64,000 bases of DNA, from positions 186,001 through 250,000 of the forward strand of contig NZ_JANUBZ010000001.1 in NCBI RefSeq assembly GCF_024808665.1, given 5' to 3'. Source of the stretch: Mucilaginibacter empetricola (lineage in GTDB: Bacteria; Bacteroidota; Bacteroidia; Sphingobacteriales; Sphingobacteriaceae). The translations under genes were made by a program, and so were the position numbers. Shown here in pieces: positions 11,801-19,692 of the stretch. Each line of letters begins with the position of its first letter. Position 1 is the stretch's first letter. The notes beneath the pieces are model-generated. The model saw nothing but the letters and a program-made list of their open reading frames with translations. It was not told where the DNA came from and did no database searches.

Positions 11801-14800
11801 TAAGCAAAGCTTATCCATCAACTTTGTTAACAGCGCAACTATTGCAACACCAATAGATGCAAATGCTACTGTTTATGTTAAGGCCGATAATTTAACCACT
11901 TTATCAGCATTGGCTACTCCCGGCAATGCAGGCTTTATGCTGGAGCGTACAAAACCGGATGATTATGTTCCTGTAGAACCATATCCTATTCCGGCCAGCC
12001 CGCAAAGCCATACGCAGGATGTAAATTATCTCAACTACCAGTACAATTTAATTGGTTATCAATTAATAGAAACCAATGTATTTAACGGCGTTTGGTCGTT
12101 GTTGCCAATTGGCCCGGTAAATGAGCATGATCCTGATGAAGTAAAAAATCTAAAGGCACTTTCAGCCAAGGCCCTGCTGGATCAAAACTGGAAATACAAT
12201 TCCTTAATCCCGTTGGCTAAAAATGTGAAGGATGCCAGCCGCATACAGCCCGCTAAAGCTACATATCCGGCGGCAATTGATGACCCTTACGCAGGTATTG
12301 GAAGCGCAGTAAATGTGAGGCTGAACTGGCAGGATATGTTTGGTAATATCATCAACACCACCTTAAATAACGGGCAGCATGATATTGTTTTATCCAACCT
12401 TTATTCCGACAATTTATACTCCATTTTACAATGGCCAAGCTTAACGGCTTACTATTATTTTGCTGCTTCGGGCGGCAAAACACAGCTGGAGTTTTATGCA
12501 GTGGTTGATCCAACACGGTATACCATTACACCAAAGTTATCAAAAGATGAGGCAATCAGTAACGCCAAAATCGACATGGTAACTTACCAAAAAATATACT
12601 ACCAGCTTATTCAAAAAGATATTAAGGTAACCCTGCAAAGCAGTATTAATGCTGATGATGCCAATAGCCAGATAACTATTGATCCTTCGGTAATATCCGG
12701 CTATGCAGGCGATATCTGGGCCTATTTAAACCAGGTGGTTGCCAACCCGGCAACTGCTATGGCGCCAACTTTCCCTGCGCTTACCTTTAATATCGATTTC
12801 AATAACGCTGAGCTTATTTTTGAGTTGACTGTTCAATTCACCATCAGCCGTACAGCAAACGTGGACCCTGCCTTTGCCGGTGAAGTTGCTGTAAATGCCG
12901 CCGTAACCGCACTGAAACCAGCAACATCCGATCCATCGGTAAAAACCAAAGCCAACGATGCGCCGCCAATGCAATCGCTCACCGCATTTGCTACGCAGTT
13001 TGAAACCGTGTTTAAAGATTTGCCATCGCCGGGCAACTTCCTCAAAATAGCAGTGGGGCTCGATCGCGAAAGTAATGACAACAACGACAAGAAAATTTGG
13101 GTGATACATTTTGATACCAACGGCAAAAATGGTATTTACTACACCATTGATAATTCGCAGCAATATTTCTTTGCGCCGCAGCCGCTGGCCAACAGCCTGG
13201 AAACCTTTGACAAAGTTGCCATCAATCAATATCAATCCGGCCAAAACTATCCTATTGGGTCGTCGGTGCTCAAAACTTTCTCTGATATCGATCTCGATAG
13301 TTGGGGCCGCACCTGCCTGGAAGCTATAGATTTGTTTTTAACAGCAGAATATGCAGTACCTGCATTTTTAATTGACGGCGGTATATCGCTTCAAAAAATA
13401 CTCGATGCAAAAGAATTAATAGCCGAAGGCATTGCAGGCAATGTGAACAACATTATTGAAATTGATAAGCCTGATAACTCGAGCCTTGCAAATGCTAAAG
13501 AAAAACTGAAACAACAGTTGCTTATTCAGCTTTCCAACTCGTATAAAATCAATACCATTGTACAAAATTCGGTGAAGGTTTTATATGGCTTTAAGGGCAG
13601 CAATGAGCCGGTTACCGCGCCACCTTATGTACCACAAATGTATGGTGATATGGCGGGCACTTTTGCCACCGCGGTACGTGCACGCCATGCCGTATTTGGC
13701 GAGGATGAAAAAGTAGCTGACCAATACACACTTTCAACCGCCCGCATTCCTTTGGGCTCCGATGATGGCGGCGCCTCTTGGCTTACTTACTTGTTTACCG
13801 CCAAAGAAGCAGAGAAACACAGCAGCTTTAAGTTTAGTGATATGAAGTTTAACATTTCATACATCGAACATCAGATCGATCAGGTTAAAAACATGGGCGA
13901 ATACCTGGCATCGTCATGGTTAAGCCTCATTATTCCTTTAGAGGTTGCCTTAACCAATGTTGGCCCGGTAGAAATACCTATTGCACTCCGAAGTTATCCT
14001 ACACCGCCTTCGCTGGTTAGTCAGCAGGTTGATTATGCACCATCGGGCGGCAAAGATCAAACTACAACGCTACCACAGGCAGTACAATGGGGTTATGATT
14101 TTAATTATATGCCGCCAATTGCAGGGCAGGATCAGGTTGACATACAGTTGCAGTTTAATTACACCAACCAGAGCAGTACTTTGCGTAGTTTGTTCTATCT
14201 GGACGATGGCAGTTACGATCCAACTTTACTGCCCGCTACGCTTGCAAATTTCATAACCGTATACCCTGCAATACAGGCAGATATTGTTAGTGCGTTAATC
14301 AAATCGCCGCAGGATCCAATTGCCGTAAAAGCCGTACAAGCCTTTGGGCAACTGATAACAGACGTTGGTAATGCCTGGAAGAAATGGCACCAGGTAATTC
14401 AACAACGAAAAATGATGCTGAAAAATGCCGCAAATGCTTTACCGGTTATTACCTACAATTATAATATTGTTGAATCATCACAGCAGGATACCGGTTACCT
14501 GGTAATAGAAGTAAACCCGCTTAACTCGGCACCGTCACTTAATTTATCGCTTGCCGGATATTTGCCGGGCGATGACCATACTTTTTATAAAACGGATGGA
14601 AAGGTAAAACAATACCTGCTTTACAACGATCGTAATACCGTGCCTTTGCGTAACCTTACCATTGAAGCTTTAAGTATTTTAGAAAGGCAAAATGCCTGGG
14701 CAGGTGCACAGCTGGTTAGAAATGCCGACTTAATTGAAAAACCAGACGGTGAATTTAAAACCACTAACGAAAACTTTATTTATAAAACGCCGCTGGTTAA

Positions 14801-15296
14801 GTTTTATAATGAATTGGTACCGCTGTTGGTTTGCAATGAAAGCATATACATAGCCCAAATACAAAACCCGGGTACTCCAGTGGCGCTTAACCTGGCGGTG
14901 CACATGCAAAACATGTTTAAAACACTGTTGCAAAATGTAAATAATCTCAACCAAACTATTAAAGTAGAATGCCTGTACCTGTATAACCTTAATGGCACCG
15001 ATAGCTTTAGTCAGATTGCCATACCGGTATTGCTTGCTCCGCCCAAACTGTTTGAACTGGGTAAAGACTGGGATATTGGGCAAGCCGGCAGCTATTGCGT
15101 AGGCAGTACAAGCTACGCCTGCAATTTAACCGAAACTATATTGGATTGGTTTAAAAACCAGGGGCCATCATTAAACAATGGCAGTTTGCAGTTTGTAATT
15201 GAAATATATGGCAACAATGGCGGCAACAATTTGCCTGTACTGAAACTGAATAACTTGCTACTGGAAGTAATTTACATCCATGAATTATTGAGTTAA
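5883..15296 (+). CDS. Giant 3137-residue beta-rich protein with LysM-like segments, function unknown
   Basis: One uninterrupted frame of 3137 codons. The N-terminus (MDLQQLATDLKKKVSNQQL) has no signal peptide, and the C-terminus has no obvious type IX sorting domain. Residues 1 to about 1110 are dense in amphipathic beta-strands, ending in a striking run of alternating Ser/hydrophobic residues (about 1068-1100); the first cysteine I find is near 1130. A helical charged stretch lies around 1310-1350. LysM-like segments begin at about 1450 (YQVQYQDSLQIIADRF), 1498 (YTIAPGQTITQIA) and 1550 (TDSFESVSTYYGV). The remainder to 3137 is mixed, with no enzyme motif seen. From memory it may belong to the group annotated as DUF6603, which I could not check. 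It ends the operon begun by the partial large protein and the two metallo-hydrolases. A role as a secreted, surface or toxin-like assembly is speculation. Confidence 0.8.
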   Translation: MDLQQLATDLKKKVSNQQLTLDNSVIKQDTFAALLIFFSNNTISLTGITDPDKQISVSGKVLTITGSQSLFSLSINVTITLTQQDDDTLNSNYATSFAGITFGNLTSWGILPADAFGSYTPPGLGFDTVSMTIVSNSKQLVQNWAAINSQNTLSLIDSIGLNLTNIGFGIQRSPNPLSSGYDISFSLTGTFKLGNTNLTVSALVPVGSGATKGQWNVTLSSTSTLADGIADLTQIVFGNNLFASLPPGFQDALSFSLTKLLIVFSPANGGVKFIQIAIARPADKPWEVVSGFTITGAGATFTLNKANTSFALSTNVFGKFLIGQPSAPTKVYLDVYLYIPSGQNDWLAEINGSIQNNSITDVFSSLPASNGQSLPAFPIGLQLEQITLDYLNITYSPSSKTITEISFSVTSILELNIFDLFKIQNPYTALDIKNPTLASQRALTGNVGGTLVVADVPFDLLANKPVAGLGWTFSATMQPGTSIAILDLVKYFLKTLNITSLPDWVNKASLDISGIMVSMYVPATGEIDQNKKYHVEGTVQWALNVNSFVLPELTAIVAMDYVNGKATGNIAVSAIFLGLPFEIGYKFGSPNTEVYLEWLGIQADYTHDADKNTDTILITFADMSLGEIITHLIASFDPEFSLSAPWDGLNSINLSGLSLKYVRNIADETKNSMTVTYQASINLVFLEIDKLTLTKDETGVFLGFEGKFLGFPITSTSPNPDAQKLAGKGSDVRDLGSIPTPGLGAQYFDLDYLGLGQKVALYPFQDLKTVDQALTSLKNVFKDPVKPAPGQPPILPIKIKPATPVSSTLIYSDESSWLVATKFTIIEAITLGVIFNDPNLYGLLVALNGDKMKGLNGLNFQILYKKVTDSTGVYQIELKLPDAIRELQFGAVSVTLPIIGIDIYTNGSFKLDFGFPYNMDFSRSLTIQAFPFTGSGGFYFAYLSNVPSKNVPVTKAGTFNPIIEFGLGLQLGVGKSINQGILKAGFSITLVGIFEGVIAFYSPNLPSYPGANDTYYKISATVGLVGKLYGEINFAIISATVNVTVYAYIQMVVEAYRKIPVYLEAGVSVSVSVSINLGLFSISISFSFSTTISASFTIGSDSTAPWDFIPPSQSGLLAASLSGAPQPPVCPSITLNWQPLILTDAEKANELLSVYFFPQLTVAASGTAQAAQFANILYIDAPADGSTKDASLNKLVKGVLYWSINAAINTTQSNTTLDNLKTENVSVDVLKQIYAYLADTTSNPSPVPYSAIEPFLKAYFTINVMDPDYVLAQNQGKAVNINASILPLFPTLQLSWKLNGTNSTLSTQNVDTNYMEAVEAELEKLKVSYQNNLESASDAAEETSHGITSLFSVNDAASQPMPAFIFQDYILMVAKSALQDAIAEFENLNYGITSSNESLNTLVTHFNQLTYNCSDDTVITNNLTPAAIAIANSSINFNTGLSLKITGLSYQVQYQDSLQIIADRFKVQVSDLDIDSNLAIQGLIAANTVVKITGFADYTIAPGQTITQIAAAMKPITGTTAATTVQVLQAVKDSLALLSLAKLILPDISYPTTGTDSFESVSTYYGVTIDSIANNPVNSVLTNLFNTNTVVIPDLNVLNVETVVSTFDKTDNIARISAQAARYFLHGMRLPVPGNLAVTSALYALNGQQFALPTVKTGDDLSIQLTKTGDTGPNCWMKFDNSCDSSTLNVKITDNTISRINDLVGITIDPDTTPLPPQPAQMGKWVNETFTLKPGFAWQYPGKLSLPIGTPPNQLATRPTIWNFSDALINKLLLPDQLVVEDLGLEVILMEKDSAGGFKKETPNYAFSTIVEVDIQKIVNKSADATILDNAYEVTGANDTGIVYLERLIQYMNGGAGDGFIQQIQILYPPDNSGNTPDGLQSAENSDITLALVQANLSTETNPVKGAALLLAEALENRTTVNTFNQFISYLWQCSITRTGGYYLYYKTGDGNGLPSTIFSKSNTAKIYVLVTYKQSLSINFVNSATIATPIDANATVYVKADNLTTLSALATPGNAGFMLERTKPDDYVPVEPYPIPASPQSHTQDVNYLNYQYNLIGYQLIETNVFNGVWSLLPIGPVNEHDPDEVKNLKALSAKALLDQNWKYNSLIPLAKNVKDASRIQPAKATYPAAIDDPYAGIGSAVNVRLNWQDMFGNIINTTLNNGQHDIVLSNLYSDNLYSILQWPSLTAYYYFAASGGKTQLEFYAVVDPTRYTITPKLSKDEAISNAKIDMVTYQKIYYQLIQKDIKVTLQSSINADDANSQITIDPSVISGYAGDIWAYLNQVVANPATAMAPTFPALTFNIDFNNAELIFELTVQFTISRTANVDPAFAGEVAVNAAVTALKPATSDPSVKTKANDAPPMQSLTAFATQFETVFKDLPSPGNFLKIAVGLDRESNDNNDKKIWVIHFDTNGKNGIYYTIDNSQQYFFAPQPLANSLETFDKVAINQYQSGQNYPIGSSVLKTFSDIDLDSWGRTCLEAIDLFLTAEYAVPAFLIDGGISLQKILDAKELIAEGIAGNVNNIIEIDKPDNSSLANAKEKLKQQLLIQLSNSYKINTIVQNSVKVLYGFKGSNEPVTAPPYVPQMYGDMAGTFATAVRARHAVFGEDEKVADQYTLSTARIPLGSDDGGASWLTYLFTAKEAEKHSSFKFSDMKFNISYIEHQIDQVKNMGEYLASSWLSLIIPLEVALTNVGPVEIPIALRSYPTPPSLVSQQVDYAPSGGKDQTTTLPQAVQWGYDFNYMPPIAGQDQVDIQLQFNYTNQSSTLRSLFYLDDGSYDPTLLPATLANFITVYPAIQADIVSALIKSPQDPIAVKAVQAFGQLITDVGNAWKKWHQVIQQRKMMLKNAANALPVITYNYNIVESSQQDTGYLVIEVNPLNSAPSLNLSLAGYLPGDDHTFYKTDGKVKQYLLYNDRNTVPLRNLTIEALSILERQNAWAGAQLVRNADLIEKPDGEFKTTNENFIYKTPLVKFYNELVPLLVCNESIYIAQIQNPGTPVALNLAVHMQNMFKTLLQNVNNLNQTIKVECLYLYNLNGTDSFSQIAIPVLLAPPKLFELGKDWDIGQAGSYCVGSTSYACNLTETILDWFKNQGPSLNNGSLQFVIEIYGNNGGNNLPVLKLNNLLLEVIYIHELLS

Positions 15297-15299
15297 GCT

Positions 15300-16004
15300 T
15301 TAAAAGCCGAGCGCTGATGCAATTTGCAAAACTGCCTGTTTGTTTGACCGACTTACAGGCAGTTTATATTCCACTACATGTACATGGCTGTTGTCAATTG
15401 CCTGTATATGATTAATAGCCACTACGTAGCTCTTGTGAATTCTGATGAATTTATTTGCAGAAAGGCCGCTTTCAATCGCTTTTAAGCTGGAGTAAACGGT
15501 ATATTTTTTATTTATGGTGATGATATTAATATAGTTGAGCATCGATTCTATAAATAAAATATCATCAATCCATACTTTCTCAAAACGCTGATTACATTTT
15601 ACATATAAAAATTCCGGATGCTCTTTATTTTGTTTAATGGTTTCGGAGCCGCTTACTTTTACCAGTGCTTTTTCGCATGCCTTTAAAAAACGTTCATATG
15701 TTACCGGTTTCATCAGGTAATCCGTGGCTTCCAGCTCAAATCCGTCCAAAGCATATTCGGGGAAAGCAGTTATAAATATAATCTGCTGAAAAATATCGTT
15801 ATTCTTCAAAAAATCAATGCCGCTTGTTTGAGGCATCTGAATATCCAGAAAAATAAGATCAATCAGTTCTGTATGCAAAACCTCTTTAGCAATTGCCGGG
15901 TTTCGTACAGATGCTATCAGCTTCAAAAAAGGCACCCTGCCAACATAAGCTTCAATTTGCTGCCGGGCCAGGGGTTCGTCATCTACTATTAAGCAATTGA
16001 GCAT
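15300..16004 (-). CDS. LytTR-family response regulator
   Basis: 234 residues. The receiver domain is at about 1-120, with acidic residues DDE at 8-10, phospho-acceptor D54 in FLDIQMPQ and the conserved KP near 108. The C-terminal LytTR DNA-binding domain covers about 135-234 (FLYVKCNQRFEKV, IRIHKSYVVAINHI, LPVSRSNKQAVL), the standard AlgR/LytR arrangement at normal length. It lies immediately after the kinase gene with no gap: kinase stop at 16005-16007, regulator ATG at 16002-16004. The two are therefore one transcript and a cognate pair. Its stop codon is three bases from that of the giant gene on the other strand. Targets unknown; the adjacent giant-protein operon and the 17188 peptidase are possible but unproven. 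Confidence 0.93.
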   Translation of the reverse strand: MLNCLIVDDEPLARQQIEAYVGRVPFLKLIASVRNPAIAKEVLHTELIDLIFLDIQMPQTSGIDFLKNNDIFQQIIFITAFPEYALDGFELEATDYLMKPVTYERFLKACEKALVKVSGSETIKQNKEHPEFLYVKCNQRFEKVWIDDILFIESMLNYINIITINKKYTVYSSLKAIESGLSANKFIRIHKSYVVAINHIQAIDNSHVHVVEYKLPVSRSNKQAVLQIASALGF

Positions 16005-17021
16005 CTACTTCAGTTTTATCATTAAATCTATAGTATACAATCCGCTAACAGTACCTATCCGCAGGCTGTAGGCATCGCCATAAATTAAATCCAGGCGTTT
16101 TTTCACATTGGTTATGCCGATGCCTTTATTGTTGTTATCAGATTTTTTGCTGCCGCTGTCAAAAGTATTAGTGCAATAAAAATTGAGTTTATTGTCGATA
16201 AAATCAACCTTAACTTTTATAAAGTTTGCTTGCTTATCATAATCAGAAACATACTTAAAGGCATTCTCTGCAAATGGAATGAGCAGCAGCGGAGCAATTT
16301 GCAGCTTTTCATAGTCGCCGCTTATTGTAAGCGAAGCCTGGCAATTGTCGTTGCGGATGCTTTGCAGGTTGAAGTAGTTTTTGAGGTAAGCAATTTCATT
16401 CGCCATTGGTATAAAATCAGTATTGCATTCGTATAGCTGATAGCGCAATAAATCGGCAATGGATATCAATGTACCTTTTGCATCTTCGGGACTATGTTCC
16501 AGTTGTGTGTATAAACTATTTAAGGAGTTAAATAAAAAATGAGGATTGATCTGCGCTTTCAGATAGGTCAATTCGGCCAATGACTGTTCTTTTTCCATAG
16601 CCTCCATTCTTCGTCCAACTTCCAGCCTGTCTACAGCCAGTTTTACAAAACATCCCGCAAGCACCCCCAATAAAGCAATAAAGAAACGGTTGTATTGCAG
16701 GTCAGTATAATCCCACGAAAAATGAAAATTAATAGGAACCAGCATATGGCGTAAAAACACTGTCATCATCCACACATACACACCAGCAAGTAACACGGTT
16801 AATGAAAAGGACAGTAATATGAGCCTTCCCAACTTTTTATTTTTCAGATAGTTGGGCATCACATATAGGTAGATGCTATAAAAGGCAAAAATAATCAGGC
16901 TAACATCCAATGCCGAAAAGTACAGCCGGTTAATATGATTGCTGATATAAAAATTCACGATGCGGTTCCACATCAAAAAGAAAACAATCCAAAACAGAAA
17001 ATGCAGGAAAAATTTACGCAT
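16005..17021 (-). CDS. LytS-type sensor histidine kinase
   Basis: 338 residues. Four hydrophobic segments span about 5-30, 35-55, 65-90 and 112-130, followed by a short coiled region. The His_kinase phospho-acceptor box AQINPHFLFNSLNSLY has H161. The ATPase part is recognisable from LLLIPFAENAFKYV (N-box) and a late GIGITNVKKRLDLIYG (G-box). There is no periplasmic sensor domain, so the signal is probably sensed in or near the membrane, as is usual for this family. It is translationally adjacent to the LytTR regulator at 15300 and divergent from the 17188 gene, with a roughly 165-base shared upstream region. Confidence 0.93.
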   Translation of the reverse strand: MRKFFLHFLFWIVFFLMWNRIVNFYISNHINRLYFSALDVSLIIFAFYSIYLYVMPNYLKNKKLGRLILLSFSLTVLLAGVYVWMMTVFLRHMLVPINFHFSWDYTDLQYNRFFIALLGVLAGCFVKLAVDRLEVGRRMEAMEKEQSLAELTYLKAQINPHFLFNSLNSLYTQLEHSPEDAKGTLISIADLLRYQLYECNTDFIPMANEIAYLKNYFNLQSIRNDNCQASLTISGDYEKLQIAPLLLIPFAENAFKYVSDYDKQANFIKVKVDFIDNKLNFYCTNTFDSGSKKSDNNNKGIGITNVKKRLDLIYGDAYSLRIGTVSGLYTIDLMIKLK

Positions 17022-17187
17022 TAACTAATTTATGCAAATAGCCTTAAAACTTACTGATCTTTTATAGCAACGGTTATTTTTAAAGGACGAACAACCAAAT
17101 TTGATGTAGTTGATATAAAAATTTGCGCACTTGATATAATTATGCCCGCCCGTATCGGCAGTACTGCTTATTCTTGATAAAAAGAGC

Positions 17188-18471
17188 ATGAAAAAGATAA
17201 TTATATTATTAGCCTGTTGTTGGGCTTATACCTGCCAGGCACAAACTACCGATACAACCAGCCGCCTGGCAGCATCTTACTTTGAGGAAGTAAAAACCGC
17301 CAGCCAAAATCAGCATATCTGGAATGAAACCCTGTACGGTCCAATGCTACTTGTACAGCCGCGCTCAAGAGTGGTTTATGCCAATGCGCCCGACAGTGCA
17401 GGAATATTGAAGCCTGATGGCGCAATTTATAAAGGCGTTTTACCCAAAACGCTCATTATTGCCAACACCTCAATAATTTGGGAAGGGAAAATGTGGTCGG
17501 TAGTGATGTGGCCCCTGCCTGCAAACCACGATGAGCGGCTGAACTTAATGGTGCATGAATCTTTTCACCGCATTCAAAATAAATTGGCGCTAAACCAGCG
17601 CAGCCCAACAGCCGACCATTTAAGCAGTATGTATGGCCGAATTTATTTTTTGCTGGAGATGCAGGCTTTAAAAGTCGCCTTGAGCAAGCCTGTTGATCAG
17701 CGCGGAGAGGATTTAACCGATGCCCTGCTTTTCAGAGAAAAGAGACATGAACTTTTCCCCAGTACCTTTGCAAATGAAAGAATTTTAGAAATGAATGAAG
17801 GCCTTGCTGAGTATACCGGCGTTATAATCGGCCGGCAAAAAGATAGCATTCGTCAATACCTGTTTCACATTATTGATACCCTGGGCAATCGTAAATCCTT
17901 CATCCGCGCCAGCGCCTATATCAGCGGACCGATGTATGGCTATCTATTATACGAAAAATCACCCGGATGGACGCTGAAAGTTGACTCCAATTCAGATTTT
18001 CCCACACTCATTTCACAATATTACCATATCAGTTTACCAAAAGATACCACCGGCATCGCCGCACTGCAAAAGCAATATAATGGTGATGCTATCATCGCTT
18101 CCGAAATGGTAAAAGAAAAAAAGCGACTGGAAATGTACAATCAGTATATTGATCTCTTCACAAAAAAACCGGTTTTAACTATCACCCTTATAAAAATGAA
18201 CATAGGCTTTAACCCAAGCATCTTGTTTGATTTGGGTGACTATGGAACAGTGTACCCCATAGCCGAAGTTAGAGACAAATGGGGACAAGTAACTATTTCG
18301 GCACCGGGCGTGCTCATGAAAAACTGGCAGGTAATAACCCTATCGGCAAGTGAAGGCATTAAGCAAACCGGGCAGCTGATTGAAGGCAATGGATGGAAAT
18401 TGCAGCTCAACGAAAATTGGCAGTTAACCAAAACAGATGCACTTCATTATCAACTAGTAAATAAAAATTAA
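17188..18471 (+). CDS. Secreted zinc metallopeptidase-like protein (gluzincin pattern)
   Basis: 427 residues with a clear signal peptide (MKKIIILLACCWAYTCQAQ, cleavage around residue 19). The zinc motif HExxH is present as H123-E124-S125-F126-H127. About 80 residues on, NEGLAEYTG (E204, E208) fits the downstream Glu ligand of gluzincin-type peptidases. The C-terminal 120 residues are beta-rich and may be a separate domain. Family name unknown; peptidase activity is inferred from the HExxH...E pattern. It stands alone, divergent from the LytS kinase, and a strong hairpin terminator follows at 18474, so it is monocistronic. Confidence 0.75.
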   Translation: MKKIIILLACCWAYTCQAQTTDTTSRLAASYFEEVKTASQNQHIWNETLYGPMLLVQPRSRVVYANAPDSAGILKPDGAIYKGVLPKTLIIANTSIIWEGKMWSVVMWPLPANHDERLNLMVHESFHRIQNKLALNQRSPTADHLSSMYGRIYFLLEMQALKVALSKPVDQRGEDLTDALLFREKRHELFPSTFANERILEMNEGLAEYTGVIIGRQKDSIRQYLFHIIDTLGNRKSFIRASAYISGPMYGYLLYEKSPGWTLKVDSNSDFPTLISQYYHISLPKDTTGIAALQKQYNGDAIIASEMVKEKKRLEMYNQYIDLFTKKPVLTITLIKMNIGFNPSILFDLGDYGTVYPIAEVRDKWGQVTISAPGVLMKNWQVITLSASEGIKQTGQLIEGNGWKLQLNENWQLTKTDALHYQLVNKN

Positions 18472-18473
18472 TT

Positions 18474-18508
18474 AAACTTACGAAGTTTTGAAAACTTCGT
18501 AAGTTTTT
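18474..18508 (+). terminator. Strong intrinsic terminator after the metallopeptidase gene
   Basis: AAACTTACGAAG, loop TTTTGAAAA, CTTCGTAAGTTT, then further T residues, starting two bases after the stop codon. The stem is perfect and flanked by A on one side and T on the other, so it could work in both directions. Confidence 0.85.
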
Positions 18509-18546
18509 CACCGCTATATCTGTCATGATAATTAAACTAATAGAAA

Positions 18547-18685
18547 GACCCCATCGGGGTCAAATATCGGTAGAAAAAAAACGACGACAATTATATCGTG
18601 CCGTAGGTACGAAACCTATACGCGGGCAAGGTGGCGTACCTACAGCACGCTAAAATCAGCTATAACAATATTTCTACCGATATTT
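18547..18685. repeat. Nested palindromic intergenic element
   Basis: A small hairpin GACCCC-ATC-GGGGTC (18547-18561) is followed by a nested palindrome. The outer arms AAATATCGGTAGAAA (18562-18576) and TTTCTACCGATATTT (18671-18685) are exact inverses. The inner arms CGTGCCGTAGGTACG (18597-18611) and CGTACCTACAGCACG (18635-18649) differ at one base. This is typical of a MITE- or REP-like dispersed element. No ORF inside. Confidence 0.75.
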
Positions 18686-18767
18686 TGCACGGTGCCGTAT
18701 TTTCATTTCTGGATTTTAAAACTCAGAATGACAAAAGTTCTTTTTAGGGTCTGTCGAACACTTAAGC

Positions 18768-19592
18768 CTAAAAGCCCAGCATTATACCAAATGCAAAGTC
18801 ATGAAGCCCATTTTGATCGGGGCTGTTTGCAAACATATTATTGAAGTAATACTTGGCAAAAATACCCCAGGCGCCATAGCCAACACGTGCAACAGCGCCG
18901 TATCTGAAAGTGGTAAAATTGTAGGTGTCGTTTACTTTTTGTGTGCCGTTTTCGGTGCTTATTTGTTTAACACTTGCGGTAAGCAGAAACCCACCCTCGG
19001 GTCCAATCACAAAGTGAAACCGGTTACCGTCGGCATCTTCTTTCGTCCTGAATTCAAAAGATAAAGGGATACGCAGATAGGTTGATGAAAGGCGGTTTTT
19101 AGTCAAATCCAAATCACTCTGTATATAAGTTAATGAAGGCTGGTTTGGTAAAATGGTTACGTTTTCGCGCAGGCGAATATTCGTCCAGTCAATTCCTGCC
19201 GCGAGGTATAATTTAAATGAATCGCTGAAACGTGCACTAAACTGAAATACATCAAAGCCCGGCGTACTTGTTTTCCATGAGCGGTACCTTAAAAACTGGT
19301 TCTGCGGCCTCAATGTAAAGCTGCCGTTATCCATCAGGGTTGCCAATCCCAAATCAAGCCGCGCCACCGTTATCCCAAACGAAAAGCGGGGATATGAGGA
19401 ATGGTGGTGTTCAGTGCTATCCGTATTTTTATTGATATTGATGTGTTCAACATCATCGCCATAACCAAATTTAATGGTCGACCCTTTTTTTACAACCACC
19501 GTATCTTTTTTTGTAGTGTCGGCATCAATGCCTTTTGCAAAAAGCGCGTTGGTGGTAAATGCTATTATCAGTATTAGTATTAATCGTTTCAT
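18768..19592 (-). CDS. PorT-like outer-membrane beta-barrel protein
   Basis: 274 residues. Signal peptide MKRLILILIIAFTTNALFAKG, then a Lys/Thr/Asp-rich linker (about 20-65). A series of amphipathic strands with aromatic girdles follows (for example FSFGITVARLDLGLA, YGAWGIFAKYYFNNMF), ending in an aromatic residue (FAFGIMLGF), as outer-membrane barrels do. This matches the PorT/outer-membrane-beta-barrel group common in Bacteroidota. It lies 100 bases downstream of the anti-sigma gene on the same strand, so it may be a member or target of the sigma-factor operon. Specific cargo unknown. Confidence 0.75.
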   Translation of the reverse strand: MKRLILILIIAFTTNALFAKGIDADTTKKDTVVVKKGSTIKFGYGDDVEHININKNTDSTEHHHSSYPRFSFGITVARLDLGLATLMDNGSFTLRPQNQFLRYRSWKTSTPGFDVFQFSARFSDSFKLYLAAGIDWTNIRLRENVTILPNQPSLTYIQSDLDLTKNRLSSTYLRIPLSFEFRTKEDADGNRFHFVIGPEGGFLLTASVKQISTENGTQKVNDTYNFTTFRYGAVARVGYGAWGIFAKYYFNNMFANSPDQNGLHDFAFGIMLGF

Positions 19593-19692
19593 GTTGTTGT
19601 GCTTTTGTTTTTAATTGATTAGATAGTTTGATGCAAGATTATTTTGATCGGGGAATTTTAGTTAATCAAGTTCAACCCAATCAACCATTCAC

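Noticed and set aside
12726..13244. 172-codon minus-strand frame inside the giant gene
   Set aside because: Antisense shadow of the 3137-codon frame; Gly/Arg/Cys/Trp composition typical of reverse reading of Bacteroidota coding DNA.
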